A stretch of DNA of 64,000 nucleotides from contig CP087208.1 of assembly GCA_020912385.1 (NCBI GenBank), forward strand, positions 1,240,001 to 1,304,000, in the 5' to 3' direction. The DNA comes from Neofusicoccum parvum (taxonomy: Eukaryota; Ascomycota; Dothideomycetes; Botryosphaeriales; Botryosphaeriaceae). Each line of letters begins with the position of its first letter. The stretch's first letter is position 1. The translations under genes were made by a program, and so were the position numbers. The notes under the pieces are model-generated. The model was given only the letters and a program-made list of their open reading frames with translations. It was not told the origin of the DNA and searched no databases. This document shows, piece after piece, positions 63,006 to 64,000 of this stretch.

Positions 63006-64000
63006 CACTGCTGAAAAAAAGCCGATTTACTCTTTCGTCGTCGGAGCAAAAGATTGCGAAAAACGAGGGAAATGGTATTGTTTAAATGAAAAGGTTTCTT
63101 GGCCCCCGCAGGCTAGTGGCTGCAGGAAGGATTTAGTACAGAGAGGCTGTGCTCTTTTGGGTCTAAAAGAAAGTTGATCTTGGCCCCCATGAAGTATCGA
63201 CAGAGGCGCTGCTCTGAATTTGTCAGCGCGAAACGCTACATGTGCACCACGCCCGGTCCACGTGGTAGTGGCGGTGAGCAACACGTTGCGGCTCCCATCG
63301 AGGCCTCTGTGTTTCCCGCACGATATCAGCGTTGACCTGCCACCGAAAAATGAGCGCGACCACTTACTTGTTTCCGAGTCTCACCGATGTGCAACAATCA
63401 TAAATAAATTTGCTCCGCTGAGAAATTGCTGACAAGAAAAAGGTAAATCAAGCCACGGATCTTTCAAGCCTACCTGTGGAGTTGCAGTCTTCGTCTGATA
63501 AGCTTAGCATGGCTTGACGAATGCTTAGCTCCGCCGACACCTCGGCAGAGCCTGTTACAGCACTGTCCTCGCAGATCTCCGAGTCTGAGACAGACTAATT
63601 ATCTTAGCAAGCGAAGCAACTCTCAAAGATTTCACGAATAAATATGAGAATGTCGAGGTTCGCTGGGTATCTACATTTTAACAAACGGGACTTACGGCTC
63701 TTTTGAGAGCGACACTGCCAGGCCAGTTTTACGAGGTCAGCTATCTTCAACAGTTACTACTTTGATCCTTTTCCTCACGGCTTTCATCTCTGTGATTGAT
63801 TTAAGTACTTTAAGTTGACTTTATCTCTCCACACATCTCTGGGTGGAACACATTGTCTCCATGTGTAGCTCAAACAAGAAAGACCCCGAAAGTTTTCTTG
63901 CCGACTCTAGGCTTTGCACGGAGCAACCGAGCCCCTCACAGCAAGTTGGTGCGGTTGATGCGCTAATATTGAACCGCTGTCAGGCCAGACTAATGCTACG
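63006..64000. other. Promoter of the DUF3176 gene and unassigned sequence to the window edge
   Basis: About 1 kb upstream of the DUF3176 start. No supported coding frame to the end of the window. Confidence 0.45.

Noticed and set aside
1..64000. CRISPR arrays, rRNA, insertion sequences, replication origins
   Set aside because: No regularly spaced repeats, rRNA-like sequence or bacterial elements were found; the window is eukaryotic.

Overview
This is nuclear DNA of a filamentous ascomycete (Pezizomycotina). The class, perhaps Dothideomycetes, is not settled by what I can see. The grounds are: short GT-AG introns of about 47-60 bp (a few longer) with CTAAC-like branch sites; GC-rich coding sequence with C/G third positions; and families largely confined to such fungi (HET, DUF6594, DUF3176, subgroup-C chitinase, wax-synthase-like acyltransferase, PaxM-like FAD monooxygenase). 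I rebuilt gene models by hand from reading frames and splice signals. For most multi-exon genes the exon lengths sum exactly to a multiple of three, and I give the exon positions. No rRNA, tRNA, CRISPR array or intact autonomous transposon was found.

Layout. 0-7.5 kb: the 5' part of a GH55 glucanase-type gene (cut by the window edge), then a seven-exon killer-toxin-like GH18 chitinase that converges on a small conserved-looking gene. 8.9-16.6 kb: an accessory block with a DUF6594 membrane protein, a small SH3-like protein, a caspase-like membrane-anchored protease and a large unrecognised protein. 17.3-20.2 kb: a proline-rich protein and a coiled-coil protein. 21.2-28.0 kb: a housekeeping block with kinetochore Fta4, TOM22, TOM40 and a 6-phosphofructo-2-kinase whose phosphatase half has lost its catalytic histidine. 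29.8-31.9 kb: a broken dienelactone-hydrolase exon, a possible small membrane protein, free methionine-R-sulfoxide reductase with a 5-nt exon, and a cysteine-rich secreted peptide.

32.2-39.5 kb: AT-rich, TA-rich repeat relics enclose a possible secondary-metabolism group (wax-synthase-like acyltransferase, FAD monooxygenase, sulfotransferase-like protein). A 283-bp MITE with TA target duplications lies between the first two genes. 40.3-51.9 kb: housekeeping again, with epsilon-COP and the ER SNARE Use1 (both Golgi-ER traffic), a C2H2 regulator behind a 3.8-kb leader, a thiol peroxidase of the GPx family with a probable mitochondrial alternative start, and a PP2A activator. 52.7-64.0 kb: accessory again, with a HET gene, a 48-bp tandem repeat, a short zinc-finger protein, a multi-pass membrane protein, an MDR oxidoreductase and a DUF3176 membrane protein.

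How the genes work together. TOM22 and TOM40 encode two core subunits of one mitochondrial import pore and sit within 3 kb of each other. Epsilon-COP and Use1 both serve retrograde Golgi-to-ER transport. The GPx-family peroxidase and fRMsr both answer oxidative stress. The caspase-like and HET proteins belong to families tied to fungal cell death and non-self recognition. The acyltransferase, monooxygenase and sulfotransferase-like genes could act on one metabolite, but no PKS, terpene cyclase or prenyltransferase is present in the window.
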